DNA of 64,000 nucleotides, from positions 44,164,255-44,228,254 of the forward strand of contig CM067555.1 of NCBI GenBank assembly GCA_034509755.1, read 5' to 3'. The notes below the pieces were generated by a model, which was given only the letters and a program-made list of their open reading frames with translations, made no database searches and was not told the origin of the DNA. The translations under genes and the position numbers were made by a program. The DNA comes from Anisodus tanguticus. Taxonomy: Eukaryota > Streptophyta > Magnoliopsida > Solanales > Solanaceae. This document shows positions 38,428 to 49,199 of this stretch, piece by piece; position 1 is the first letter of the stretch; the number at the start of each line of letters is the position of its first letter.

Positions 38428-39016
38428 TGTTTACCCAAAACAAATTACAGTTGAATTTGTAAGTAATTTTAAGGATACATGAATATATTTGCAGATAAGT
38501 TTGATAAAGAATTAAAAATAAATAAGTAAATAAAAACAATAAGCAAATAATTAGTCCGGAATGTCGTAATCTTGATTAAAATAAAATTCAAAACTTGGTC
38601 TGATCCTTAGTTGAACTGCTTGGGGTCCGAGCCAATAACAAGAACAAGCAAGAGCACTTTTGAATGTAATAATGCGAGTATCAGTAGTGAGAATGAGATG
38701 TCCTTCCAACATGAAGGTTGGGCTCTTTATATAGCTAACAATACAAGACATTTATGCCAAAGAATCACTCCCTCATTAAATGCTATTAAATAACAGAAAT
38801 GGTAACGTTTGGCGCCATATCCGGACCGGGTAGGCGCTGAGCTCCTTCGGTCTTTCACCCGATGTTTCCAGGTTCGATCATTACTCGGTGTCATCTGGTT
38901 CGGCCACCGCCCGATCTTGCTACAACACCGAAACTTACCACCAGTGCAAATCGCTACCTCCTTAGACTTCCATTCTCAAACCATGCCACGTGTTGTGACA
39001 TTCTTCACCGTATACA
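38428..39016 (-). repeat. gypsy 3' LTR (589 bp)
   Basis: Minus strand TGTATACGGTGAAG ... TTGGGTAAACA. Matches 51027-51610 over most of its length. A TATA-like TATATAAAGAG is on the minus strand near 38720-38730. Confidence 0.92.
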
Positions 39017-39263
39017 GATAGTCCTCACACTTCCCGGATCAAAGTTTACCGAAGTGATGGGAAGTGGAAATGATGTCTTCGATATCTTCTCTTACAAGCT
39101 TCCTTTTATATCATTTCGAAATAAGCGGGAAAATGAAACGCTTTCAATTTCCAAAATCTAACTCATGTCTTATCACTCTATGACTTCGGACACGTGTCGC
39201 CCTCTGATTGAACCGTCACTTCAGTTCATGAATCGAAGCATTTTGTAATGATGATCACACCCC

Positions 39264-39270
39264 TATAAAA
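39264..39270 (+). promoter_or_regulatory. TATA box of the antisense gene
   Basis: TATAAAA in the context cccctataaaacctc, about 240 bp before the ATG at 39507. The leader is C/T-rich with CTTCAAATC repeats. Confidence 0.6.
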
Positions 39271-39360
39271 CCTCATTTCCTTTCTTTTCTCAATATTTAC
39301 CTTCTGGTAAATATCTCTTAATCCTTCGAACACTCAACTTCCTTCCGATCTTCATACCCC

Positions 39361-39504
39361 CTTCAAATCTTCAAATCACCAGAACTTCAAATCTTCAAAT
39401 CACCAAAACCTCAAATCGTCATATCTTCAAACCTTCGTACCTCCAAACCTTCATACCTTCAAAACTTCATATCTCCAAATCTTTAAAACTTCGTACCTTC
39501 AACA
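39361..39504 (+). repeat. CTTCAAATC-type short repeats in the antisense leader
   Basis: About a dozen variants of cttcaaatc, cttcatacc and cttcgtacc, placed between the TATA box and the first ATG. They have no ATG, which suits an untranslated leader. Confidence 0.8.
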
Positions 39505-40218
39505 CCATGACAAAATCTACTCGATCTTCTTCCAAACAATCATCTCCGACAACTTCTCCACCGTCGATTTCTGATAAAACCAACAGCGCCGGTGACTCAT
39601 CTGAAGCTCAAGCCACTACTAAATCTAGAGCCTTTAATATGCTCCAATTAACTTTCCAATTTGACACTGAATTCATTGTTCAAACAGCCTAAAAAAATCC
39701 GATCGGGGAAGGAGGCTAAAAGATGGTTGTCTTCTATCAAAGCCTCCGACCTCAAGAGAGTCCGAGATGACTGCGGTTGGAAAGATCTCTCCGGGATCAT
39801 TTTTTCTGGCCCGGACAAAGACATCACCACCTTCATGTCCAAGTATTCCAATGTATACACCTACCCCTTTACTTTCAAACTTGTCCCTCCAATCGACGAT
39901 GTGATCCTTGAGATGTGCATGACTTACAATCCATGTCTTTCACAAATTGGTCCGTCTGTCTGGAGGATCGTTACCTGCCTTTGCTTCTTAGACAATTTAG
40001 TCAACGAGTGTTTCACTTTGGATCATTTGATCTATTTATATGCACCTCGATTCTTTTGTGGCGTGATCGTACAACTGTCCAAACGAGGAAAATTTCCCAT
40101 CCTCTCGAGCGTCAATGAAAATCGAGATCGAGGTTGGTTGAAATGTTTTGTTGTAGTTCCTACCGCAAAAATCATCATGGCTAGGTTCATGCCTTTCTCG
40201 GAGGAATGGAACATGCAC

Positions 40219-40292
40219 CGTAAGTACTCAAAACCTTTTTAATTTTTTTTAGATAATTTGACTTTTAATCTTCTCTTTTCTTTTCCTTTTAG
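40219..40292 (+). other. Intron 1 of the antisense gene
   Basis: Donor CACC|gtaagtac, T-rich tract with cttttcttttccttttag as acceptor. Joining the two ORFs across it keeps the conserved ...EEWNM...AVQWISTH reading. Confidence 0.72.
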
Positions 40293-41340
40293 CCGTTCAA
40301 TGGATTTCGACTCACGTGGACAATCTCCATACATGGATCGAGAAAATAATCAGTAATCATACGCATAAGAAGCGGACATGGAAAGAACTCTCTAATAAAT
40401 TATGGGTAGTTCGAAACCACGGTTGGTATTTGCCTAACCCTTTTTTTAGCTTTAATAACAACCTTGTGCACTTTTCCACTTCTTCCATTTCTCGAACTTG
40501 CAGTTCTACCGAAGAGCTCCTCGACCCCGACGTCCAACCCTTCAGTTGTTCCAACTATCCCAAATCCGGTATTTGATCTGGCCGCATCGGTTTATCGTAT
40601 CACCGAAGTACCCAAAAAGAAATCCTCCAAGTCCAAATATTTGAAGCCTCGAAAATCACCTTTGGTTGGCTCAAAGAGAAAAAAGCATCGAAAGTGGGTA
40701 GTTTTCCCAAAGTCAAGACACCGACATCTCACCAGAAGATGTTTGGGTAAGAAAGGCTACCACCACCACTACTCCGGCGGAAGACACTCTTGCCGAAATT
40801 AGAGAAGAACGTGTTGCCACTGAACTAATTCTGCTGCCAACTGATGTCGCAACTACTCCTGCCACCATGCTATCGGCCACTGAGCCAGTCATCATCGAGG
40901 ATGACGATGAAGCCACGGAAGAAGAGTTGTTGGCTAAGAAAGCAAAAACTTCTACTTTAACTCCCACACCACCATCACAACCGACCCAAAACTTTGGGCA
41001 AGAAGAATTTGACCGGATCTTTCATGCCGATACCTCCATGACCTGTGCCGAGCGAGTGACTACCACTGGGTTTGCTCACTTGGTCATTCCTTAGAAAATG
41101 ACCAAGTCCACCCGAACTCCAAGAATCACGCTAGCTCCCAGTCTAAACTTGTGAACGTCTTCCCGACCCCAAGCACAAACCCAAGGAAAATGAGATCTGC
41201 TACTATATCTTTTCCCGAGGACACAAACTTCATTTCTCGGCCGGTTGGCATTTCCAATTACCTAAGGCCCCTCATATCGGAGTCTGATAGGGAAAATATG
41301 AAAAATGTTTCTTAGCAATACCACTTCAACGAGGGCATGC

Positions 41341-41436
41341 ATGCCTCCAGCCGGGTATGTAGTCTTCTTGGATGCTTAAGTTAGTACTTGTATTATTTTG
41401 TCATTTCTAACCTTCCCTCGGTTTTCAATTTTGCAG
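41341..41436 (+). other. Intron 2 of the antisense gene
   Basis: Donor CCGG|gtatgtag, acceptor caattttgcag just before a coiled-coil-coding exon. Confidence 0.6.
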
Positions 41437-41667
41437 TCGTCCGTTTTAGTCTGTGAGGGCTTCATCCAATGCATGGATGAAAATGAGCACCTCAAAAGGC
41501 AACTGGACGCCCAAGATAAAGAGATTCATCACCTCAAAGGGCTTCTTCAACAAAAAAGGCCCAACTACAGCAAGTCGGTGACTTGCCCAACGTTTGAGCT
41601 GAGCTGGACCGGGTCAAGGGTTGGGCAAAATTCATTCGATCTTTTTACCTTGACATTTTCGCCGTAA

Positions 41668-42140
41668 CATTAAAACTATTTGGGCAAGATTCATTCGATC
41701 TTTTAACCCTTACAATAGTCCTAAAAACTTAAAAATCTCTGAACTTCAAATTGCTTCAAGACTTCTCTTTGCCTTCAAACTTCTTTGCCGAGGGTATGAC
41801 AGTAGCCTAGTGTTTGTATTTGAAGTTATGAGAGCTAAAACACTATTTACTTTTCAATATCGGGCATTCCCCAGTCCCAGTATTTGTCTGGTCTTTAGCT
41901 CCTTAGTAACACGCTTTACATTGTTGCCTCATTAAAAACCTTGCCAAAAAAATCCTTTTAGGTATAAAAAACGTGCTTTGGAAAAAAGAGTGCAACACAT
42001 ATTTTTAGACCTAATTCTAACTTATGATCGGTCTTTAACCCACAATTCCGACTTTGCTCTTGCAAAAGTTAGTTCTATTGAAACAAAATGAAATTTAAGT
42101 AAAACGCATACCTTAGCAGTAATATCGTTTCAAGTGTGCA
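41668..42140. other. Spacer between antisense gene and integrase
   Basis: No clear coding. It includes gttgcctcattaaaaaccttgcc, repeats of ttcattcgatctttt (41631 and 41690), and T-rich runs. Confidence 0.5.
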
Positions 42141-42149
42141 GCGTTTCAG

Positions 42150-43470
42150 TTGTTCCACAACTTTTGACTATCTTCGGCTTTCAACTGGTACGAGCCTTTA
42201 CCGGTTATTCTTGACACTTTGTAGGAACCTTTCCGATTCAGGCCCAATTTCCCTTCGTTGGGGTTTTGGATGTTGAGGGTTACCTTCCATAGAACCAAGT
42301 CCCCTACATAAAATTAGCCCTTCGGTTGTAGTATCAACCCATCATTTGCTTTTGGGCCACTAGCCGTAGCATCGCCAACTCACGGTGTTCATCCGTTAAG
42401 TCGAGTTTGACAACCATAGCTTCATTTTTCAACTCTTAGGTTGCAAGGCTAAACCTTAAGCTCAGCTCACCAACTTCCACTGGAATTAACGCTTCTGCAC
42501 CGTAGACCAAAGAAAATGGTGTTTCACCGGTCCTGGACTTTGGCATTGTCCTGTATGTCCACAACACCTCCGGTAAAATCTCTTTTCAATTGCCCTTCGA
42601 CTATTTTAGTCTCTTCCTCAAATTCTGAATAATTGTTTTATTTATTTACTACGCTTGCCTATCTGCACTTTGGTGGTACGGTGTCGACACTATCTTCTTA
42701 TTTTTTAACCCTTCTAGGAAGTCATTCACCTTCTTCCCAATGAACTGGCGTCCATTATCGCAAGTGATCTCCGTTGGTATGCCGAACCGGTAAATGATGT
42801 GATCCCAAATAAAATCGATGACTTTTTTTTCTTTGACTTTCTTGAAGGTCTTCGCTTCAACCCACTTAGAAAAATAATCAGTCATAAACAAAATAAAAAG
42901 TACCTTTCTGGGTGCCTATGGGAGTGGCCCCACAATAACCATCCCCTATTTCATGAATGGCCATGGTGATAAAATCGGATGCATCAATTCAGTCGGTTGA
43001 TGAATCATGAGTGCGTGCCTTTGGCAATCATTATATTTTCAGACAAAGTTCTTTGTGTCTTCCTCCATCTCAGACCAATAGTACCCGACCCTAATCAATT
43101 TTTTGACCAATAATTCTACTCATGAATAATTGCCACAAGTCCTCTCGTGAACCTTGTGCATTACGTAATCAGTTTTCTCGGGTCCTAAACACCTTGCTAA
43201 AGGACCATAAAAAGACCTTCGGTACAACTGGCCATCAACCAAACAAAATCTAGATGCTTTAGTACAAAAGGCCCTCGACTCCTTTGGGTTTCTATAGATA
43301 GAACTATTGTGAGCAGTCTAAACTTCGACCCTTATTTATTTCTTCATATTGTAAAGGGGAGCAAAGCCCGTTTTTTGCTCCCTCTATTGATAGAAAGAGG
43401 GCACTCATGCCGTCCTTTCAGTGAATCATAGGGCCTTTCCCGCGTGCCACAAATGACCTACGAAGAAGAA
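42150..43470 (-). pseudogene. gypsy integrase region
   Basis: 42891-42649 on the minus strand reads TDYFSKWVEAKTFKKV and GIPTEITCDNGRQFIGKKV, the DDE core around the second Asp. The region to 43470 has the zinc-binding HHCC end in broken form (HKVHERTCGNYS-like at 43130). The C-terminal chromodomain-free tail (LGPKLEGPYKV-like) lies near 42260-42180. Stops follow YHQSADRQA at 42649. Confidence 0.8.
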
Positions 43471-43586
43471 GAATCCTAGAACAAAATGAGAGGTAGCTAA
43501 CCAACTTCTAGGAGAGACATAATTGACCGCATTGATCTCGGTAGCTACACCACCAACATAATTTAAAGAACCTAAAGAAGCATGAG

Positions 43587-44384
43587 TCATATATTCCGCG
43601 GAACGCCGTTCCTAGGAAAATATCCATCCCGAAGGTAATCAATGTATTTATTTTGCCAATCCCAAGTCAATCTTGTTGTATTCACTTCGGCATGACTGCC
43701 ATCAATCGCGGAATTAAGCAGATGTACAACCATTCCCGAATTGAACTCATTTGCTTCTATGGATGCACCCAGATTAGCCAAGTCATCCGCCTCATTGTTT
43801 TGCTCTCGAGATACATGCTCTACAATCCATTATTTGAACCGATGTAATATTACTTGAATTTTATCCAAGTATTTTTGCATCCTTTCTTCCTTTACTTCAA
43901 ACATCCCATTCATTTGATTAACAATCAAGAGCGAATCACAATTTTCTTCGATGACTTCTGCTCCCAGACTCCGTGCCAACTCTAGACCTACAATCATAGC
44001 CTCGTACTTGGCTTCATTGTTAGTTAATCTCACATTTCTTATTAACTGCCTAATAATATCTCCTGCAGGTGCCTTAAGCACTATTATTAATGCTAATGCC
44101 AATCTTTCTAAATGAGGGTACCTAGTTTCCGCACTAGCTAACGTTCTACTTAGATAGTAAATGGGAAATTGTGTACCTTTCTGTTCTCGAATCAAAACTG
44201 CACTTACATCTATCCTAGACACCGCTAGATACATGAACATATGTTCGTCTGCCCTCGGTTTATGCAATAATGATGGACTAGAAAAGTACTTTTTCAAATC
44301 CCTCAAAGCTTGCTGACACTCCGGTGTCCACTCGAAGTCATTCTTCTCTTTTAACAAAGAAAAGAACTGATAACGTTTCTCCAA
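43587..44384 (-). pseudogene. gypsy RNase H plus archaeal-type RNase H (aRNH)
   Basis: 44384 down: FEWTPECQQALRDLKKY, PSLLHKPRADEHMFMYLAVS, IYYLSRTLASAETRYPHLER form the ordinary gypsy RNase H. The frame then goes straight to RLTNNEAKYEAMIVGLELAR, SLGAEVIEENCDSLLIVNQM, EERMQKYLDKIQVILHRFK and then ANLGASIEANEF (43781-43740), the extra RNase H typical of the Tat clade. The linking part between the two is shortened (APAGDIIRQLIRN), so much of the connection region is gone. Confidence 0.85.
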
Positions 44385-44389
44385 GGACT

Positions 44390-44706
44390 AAGAGATGAAT
44401 CTGCTTAGAGCGGCTATCCTCCCGGTGAGTTTTTGTACCACCTTCACGTCTTCAAGTACCTTCGAAATTTCCTCAATAGCTTTTATCTTATCCGGATTTA
44501 TCTCTATTCCTCGGTTTGAAACTAAGAAACCCAAGAACTTTCCCGAGCCAACTCCAAAAGCATATTTTTCTGGATTCAGCTTAATGTTATACTTTCAGAG
44601 TATATAAACCTCTATTGTGTTACCTATTTGGTCCTCGAGTATGTAATTAACTAGGCGTTGATATGTTATTTCGGCGATTTTTAAACCAAATGACATTACA
44701 TTATAG
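44390..44706 (-). pseudogene. gypsy RT, second half, catalytic motif deleted
   Basis: The minus strand reads VMSFGLKIAEITYQRLVN and then IGNTIEVYIL with a stop, where the conserved text is EVYIDDMLVKS. LNPEKYAFGVGSGKFLGF resumes about 20 bases later, so roughly 25 codons including the two catalytic Asp residues are missing at about 44580-44590. SNRGIEINPDKIKAIEEI and KLTGRIAALSRFIS complete the domain. The first half is at 47880-48300 beyond the hAT element. Confidence 0.85.
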
Positions 44707-45029
44707 TAGGGGCTGTCCAACGGGGCGAGGCGTGGTGGGCCGGGTCGGGTCCCGGTGGGAAGGGACCCGGCGGGACACGGGGAGGGTCGGGATGCGGGCG
44801 CCGGAATTTTGGGGGACGGGTCAGGATCGGGATTTGGGTTTTTTTTTGCCACTTAATTTTTAAAAAATAGTATATATAAACACTTCAATAATTGAACAAG
44901 ATAGTGTAATAAAAACATTCCAAGGTTGTTTTTGTGCCTCTTATATTATTTAATAGAAATATGATTTTTTTGTAATACAATTTCAAAATTACAACTTTGT
45001 GGTGTTGTTCAAAAGTTGCAAATCACATA

Positions 45030-47187
45030 GTAAAATTGCAATTACAAAAATTACATAGTTAACCATACGTTTTCTAATTTCCTCACAATGTCTTGATGAT
45101 CTTTGGTTGGAATTGGAATTTGTAGGTCAAATTGTTCGACATCGCTTCATGTTCCCTCGTACAAGATTTTGTTGTAGTTGTTGTCTTCTTCTTCGTTGAT
45201 CTCCGGTTGATCGCACCTTCTACACTCCACTTGAATCCAATCTCTGAATAGAACTGCAATTTCCAATGCATCTCCCACCAATGAATGTCTATGATCTCCT
45301 ATTTGAAATCTTCCAACAAAAAAATGCTTTTAGACGCTTTTGATGTGGCTTGAATGTTCAACACATCTCGAGCCATCTTTTCTAGTTTCAGAAATGTATT
45401 CTCATTCTGCCTCCGGTATTTCAGCTAGTCTTCATGTCCTTCATCATTGACAATTAATTCGTACGGTACAACACCCTGCAAAACATAAACATCAAATTTG
45501 CTAACTTGTGAAGAAGTTGAACCGCTAAATATTTTATTTCTAAGGCCTTGAATAACAGCAGCAGAAACCACATGTTTTTTGTAAGGTTGCAGTGAAGTAG
45601 TAGAAGATGGTACAGAAGCCGGTTGATTATTTGCACTTTGTTGTTGGTAATACATATATACTTGTTTGCATTCAGTGTGTATGCTAGACGTAACTTATTC
45701 TTTAGGTTGTTTGTGAGTTGGTTCTTTAGTTGGGTCCGTTGGAAGTACTTCTATACAATCATAAATCATTTCTATTAGTGTTTTACAACCATCTACTTTA
45801 ATAGTCGGATTTAATACCGCACCAATAATATAAATAGTGGGAATAGAAATAAAGTATTTTTTTTAATTTTTTAAATATTTTTTTCGATAGATGCCTTAAA
45901 AGTTGGGTTTTGCATATGTTCATTAAGTAACAAAAATATTAGAGCTTTATAAAACAACATATTTGAAATAGTAGGATAATAAATACCGGAAAATTCTTTA
46001 GTAGTTCGAAAAAATTTCTCTCGAACTCCATTAAGTTCTAAAAAAAATTTGCAATCATTATCTACAAGAATATCCTTTGGATTTTATTATGGGTGTTAAA
46101 TAATAAAGTTATAGCTTGTCTATAATCGTAAGCAACAAGTAGTTGCTCATACAGAGAATTCCACCTAGTCGAAACTTCTTCTGGAATTTTTCTATAAGGT
46201 AATCCACAATCATGACAAGTTTTTTTATACTCTTTGCGTCTTTGTATTTTATTACCTTTAAAAATAAAATTTATAGAAAATTGTATTTTATCAAGAATGC
46301 TTTCAAAAAGATTTAGGTCATCCTTTACAACTAAGTTATAAATATGTCATGCACATTTTATATGAAAATGATCAAGAAAACATGGAGTTAATCGAACTTT
46401 TAAAATTTCTATAGCATAATCATTAGAAGTAGCATTATCTAATGTAATAGTCATAATGTTATCATTTATTCCATAATAATCATAAATTTCATTAATATTT
46501 CGTGCAATGAAACTTCCAGTGTACCTATCATCAATATATCTATATGCTAAAATACGTTTTTTGCATAGACCAATTTTGATCTATCCAATGACATGTTACC
46601 GTTATATAATCATTACCGTTAGTACTACGGCCTATGTCAGAAGTGATAGCCACTTTGCCATTGTACATGTCTCAATAAACCTCCACCTAGCTGTGTGCTC
46701 GCCTTGTACATGTCTCAATAAACCTCCCGTCCCACCTTGACCTTTTCCGTTTTAAATTTATAAACATTTTTACAAATTTTACATCTAGCTAGTTGATTCT
46801 CTTGGTCCCTATAAAAAAAATGCCATGTAGCTGATTTTAATTTTAGTTGTGTGGGGCCTCGACTCATACTAGGGGGAATATGAGGCATTCCAGTTTCAGT
46901 TTGAGACTCAGTCTGAGCCAGAGGTTGAGGCGCACTAGTGAGTGTGTCATCTAGAATATTGTCTAAATTAAAGTTTGGTTCATCTACTTCATCATCTAAT
47001 GGTATGTCATAAAAAAACAGTTTCATCTATATGAGCGAAATCAATGAAATCATCGGGACTAGAAAATAGGATTACTAGAAGAAGTACCCTTGCCCTTGTT
47101 ACCCTTACTAGAAGAAGTACCCTTGCCCTTGTTACCCCTACTAGAAGAAGCACCCTTACCCTTAAACATACCTCTTAATCCTTCCAT
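45030..47187 (-). pseudogene. hAT transposase, copy A (BED finger, core, dimerisation), broken
   Basis: The start ATG (complement 47185-47187) gives MEGLRGMFKGKGASSSRG, then three SSxGNKGKGT repeats. Around 47026-46715 it reads the acidic DDE-rich linker and the BED finger start (FYRDQENQLARCKICKNVYKF). A local duplication and deletion at 46672-46730 (catgtctcaataaacctcc twice) then removes the finger's histidines and the following region, and joins directly to VAITSDIGRSTNGNDYITVTCHWID. Pieces of the core continue to 45900. 45655-45083 carries QGVVPYELIVNDEGHED and ARDVLNIQAT, the hAT dimerisation end. Stops and frameshifts are frequent, so it is non-functional. Confidence 0.85.
47082..47165. 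repeat. 30-bp tandem units in hAT copy A N-terminus
   Basis: ctagaagaagtacccttgcc-type units (about 30 bp) occur three times with few changes. They lengthen a Ser/Gly/Lys-rich N-terminus relative to the copy at 61304. Confidence 0.8.
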
Positions 47188-47879
47188 TTTAATTATGTAA
47201 ATAAATAATTAAAGATAATAAAATTAAGTGAGATAATTAAAATATTTTAATAATAATAATTTAAAGAAGGAACGAAGGTACCAAACGCCGACGTGTAATC
47301 GAGGTTGAAAATTGAAACTTTGCTCGATGGATGATCTTCAAGTTAGTTGCCAACTTCACTCCTAATTTTTTAACTTTGATATAAATGAGCAAAAAAAATA
47401 TAATATTTAGTAGGCAATGTAGAATTGTAGAGAGATAAATTGAGAGACTAGAGAGATTGTAGGAAGATTTGTGAGAAAAAATGAAGAAGAAAATGAGGTA
47501 TTTATAGTTGAGAAATAGGATTAAAGTGTAAATATATTAACTTAGGGGTTAAAATAAATATTAAGGGGATAGGGGGTTTATGGGGTGGGGGGCCAAAAAT
47601 GGCCGTTATAGCCGTTGCACAACGGCCAAAATCAAAATTTGGCCATTGTTGCAACGACTATTTTTGCAAAGGGAGAGGGGGGCTGGCGGGGCAGGACGGG
47701 GTCAGAATAGGGTTGGTCGGGTTAGGATCAGGATGGGTGGGATGGTCCCAGGCCTCGTCCCGAGTTCGAACCCCGACACCGACAATTTTTTATGGGGGAT
47801 CGGGACAGGACAGGCTGGGTAGCGGGATAGGTCGGGTCAGGATTAGGCCGACCCGATCCACCGGATAGCCCTATGATTA

Positions 47880-48300
47880 TAGTAATAGGTCTCGTATCTA
47901 GTTATAAAAGAGGTTTTCTCTTGATTCTCAGGTTCATTCTAATTTGGTTGTACCTGGAGTAAACATCAAGAAAACTCAGCATCTTGTGTCCTGCCGTAGC
48001 ATCAATCATTCGATCAATGTGCGAAAAAGGAAAATAATCTTTTGGGCACGCTTTATTCAAATCTTTAAAATCTATGCACATTATCACTTTAACCGCTACA
48101 TTTGCTAACCAATCCGGATACTCTACCACCTGGATGAAACCTTTATTTAAAAGCTTTGTTACCTTCACCTTGACGAACTTATGTTTGAAGTGGGCCATAG
48201 GCCTCATTTTCTACTTTGTCGGCGGGAAACTTGAGTCCAAACTAACTTGTGAGTTGTAACCTCCGGTGGAAAACCTGTCATATCTAAGTGGGACCAGACA
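47880..48300 (-). pseudogene. gypsy RT, first half
   Basis: 48207 down on the minus strand: MAHFKHKFVKVKVTKLLNKG, FIQVVEYPDWLANVAV, MCIDFKDLNKACPKDYFPF, HIDRMIDATAGHKMLSFLD and YSRYNQIRMN. The fragment DVYSRYNQI keeps the first catalytic Asp (family: DAYSGYNQI). The hAT insertion follows at 47874. Confidence 0.88.
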
Positions 48301-48560
48301 AAACAATCGACGTTAGCTTTAAGAAATTTAATTAATTTAAGCTTGAGCTCTGGGGTCAATTCAGTGCCCATATATACCTTTCTATCAATAGATATATGAA
48401 CATGATGACTTGATCCAGCTCTTCTACAGTCGACTTCGTGGCGTCTGAATCATCTCGCAGCATAAATGACCTCGGAACGCGGAAGTAATTTCTTCATCCT
48501 CATAATTTATCTTTTCTTCCTCTTCATTTTCGGACTCGGCGGGCACGAACCCTGTGATTG

Positions 48561-49145
48561 CTATTTCACCTCCTTGCCTTTAACCACATCCTTCATTTCT
48601 TTTGGTATCTGTACCGATTCTTCCATCGCAAACATCTCCCTTGTTGTCAGTTGCTCCCCTCGGATCGTCTTGATTTCCTCCAGTGTTGGGAATTTCAGCA
48701 TCATGTGTAACGTCGAAGGTACATCCTTCATGTCATGTATCCAAGGCCTGCCGAATAAAGCATTGTACCTCATTTTGCCTTCTATGACATAAAACCACAT
48801 CTGTTGAATTGTCCCAGCTGCGTTGACTTGAAGAATAATCTCCCCTTTCGTGGTCTCACTTGCCATATTAAAATTGTTTAGAACTCGGGCTGCCGGCACA
48901 ATTTGGTCCAACAACCCCAACTGCTCCATCACCTTCCATCGGATGATGTTGGATGAGCTACCTGGATCAATTAAAATCCACTTAATCTGAAATTTATTAA
49001 TGGGGACATAAATTACCAGTGCATCATTGGGAGGTTGAATGATGCCCTCCGCGTCTTCGTCATTGAAAGATATTGTTTCCTCTGGTTCATAATTTATGGA
49101 TATTTTCTCTCTAGATATTGATACTTCCGTCTTCTTTGTGGTCAT
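48561..49145 (-). pseudogene. gypsy protease region
   Basis: Open for 194 codons from 49145: EETISFNDEDAEGIIQPPND, ALVIYVPINKFQIKWILIDP, then GSSSNIIRWKVMEQLGL. The active-site context is IDPGSSSNII, the Tat-clade form of D-S/T-G. RYNALFGRPWIHDMKDVPST closes the aspartic protease fold (family: YNALLGRPWIH). One of the longest open stretches in the element. Confidence 0.85.
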
Positions 49146-49199
49146 GATAGCTCATTTCGGAACATCCATCCCCCCGATAATCATATTTATGACATGATG

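Larger units (their letters stand above)
39507..41667 (+). pseudogene. Antisense ORF of the gypsy element (Transposase_28/PF04195-like), intron-containing
   Basis: A plus-strand gene opposite to pol. It starts MTKSTRSSSKQSSPTTSPP at 39507 and shifts frame near 39680. It continues as PKKIRSGKEAKRWLSSIKA, YTYPFTFKLVPPIDD, IGPSVWRIVTCLCFLDNL, LIYLYAPRFFCG, and NENRDRGWLKCFVVVPTA to 40218. A GT-AG intron (about 40219-40292; donor gtaagt, acceptor ccttttag) leads to AVQWISTHVDNLHTWIEK. A low-complexity Pro/Ser/Lys-rich part follows, and a second intron (about 41341-41436; gtatgt...ttgcag) leads to a coiled coil (MDENEHLKRQLDAQDKEIHH). The first block matches my memory of the Pfam 'putative gypsy type transposon' family. 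Function unknown. Confidence 0.78.
44707..47874 (-). mobile_element. hAT transposon with coding region (copy A), 3.2 kb, inserted in gypsy RT
   Basis: Ends taggggctgtcc (44707) and ...ggatagccctat (47874) are inverted. The 8-bp duplication is cattatag (44699-44706) / gattatag (47875-47882), 7 of 8. GC-rich subterminal regions contain GGTCGGG/CCCGG motifs. The minus strand encodes a broken hAT transposase related to the copy at 60653 onward. The gypsy RT reads on across it, so it is the younger insertion. Confidence 0.9.

Noticed and set aside
39507..41667. A host gene nested in the gypsy element
   Set aside because: Position between integrase and 3' LTR, and similarity to the gypsy-associated PF04195 family, fit an element-encoded antisense ORF better.
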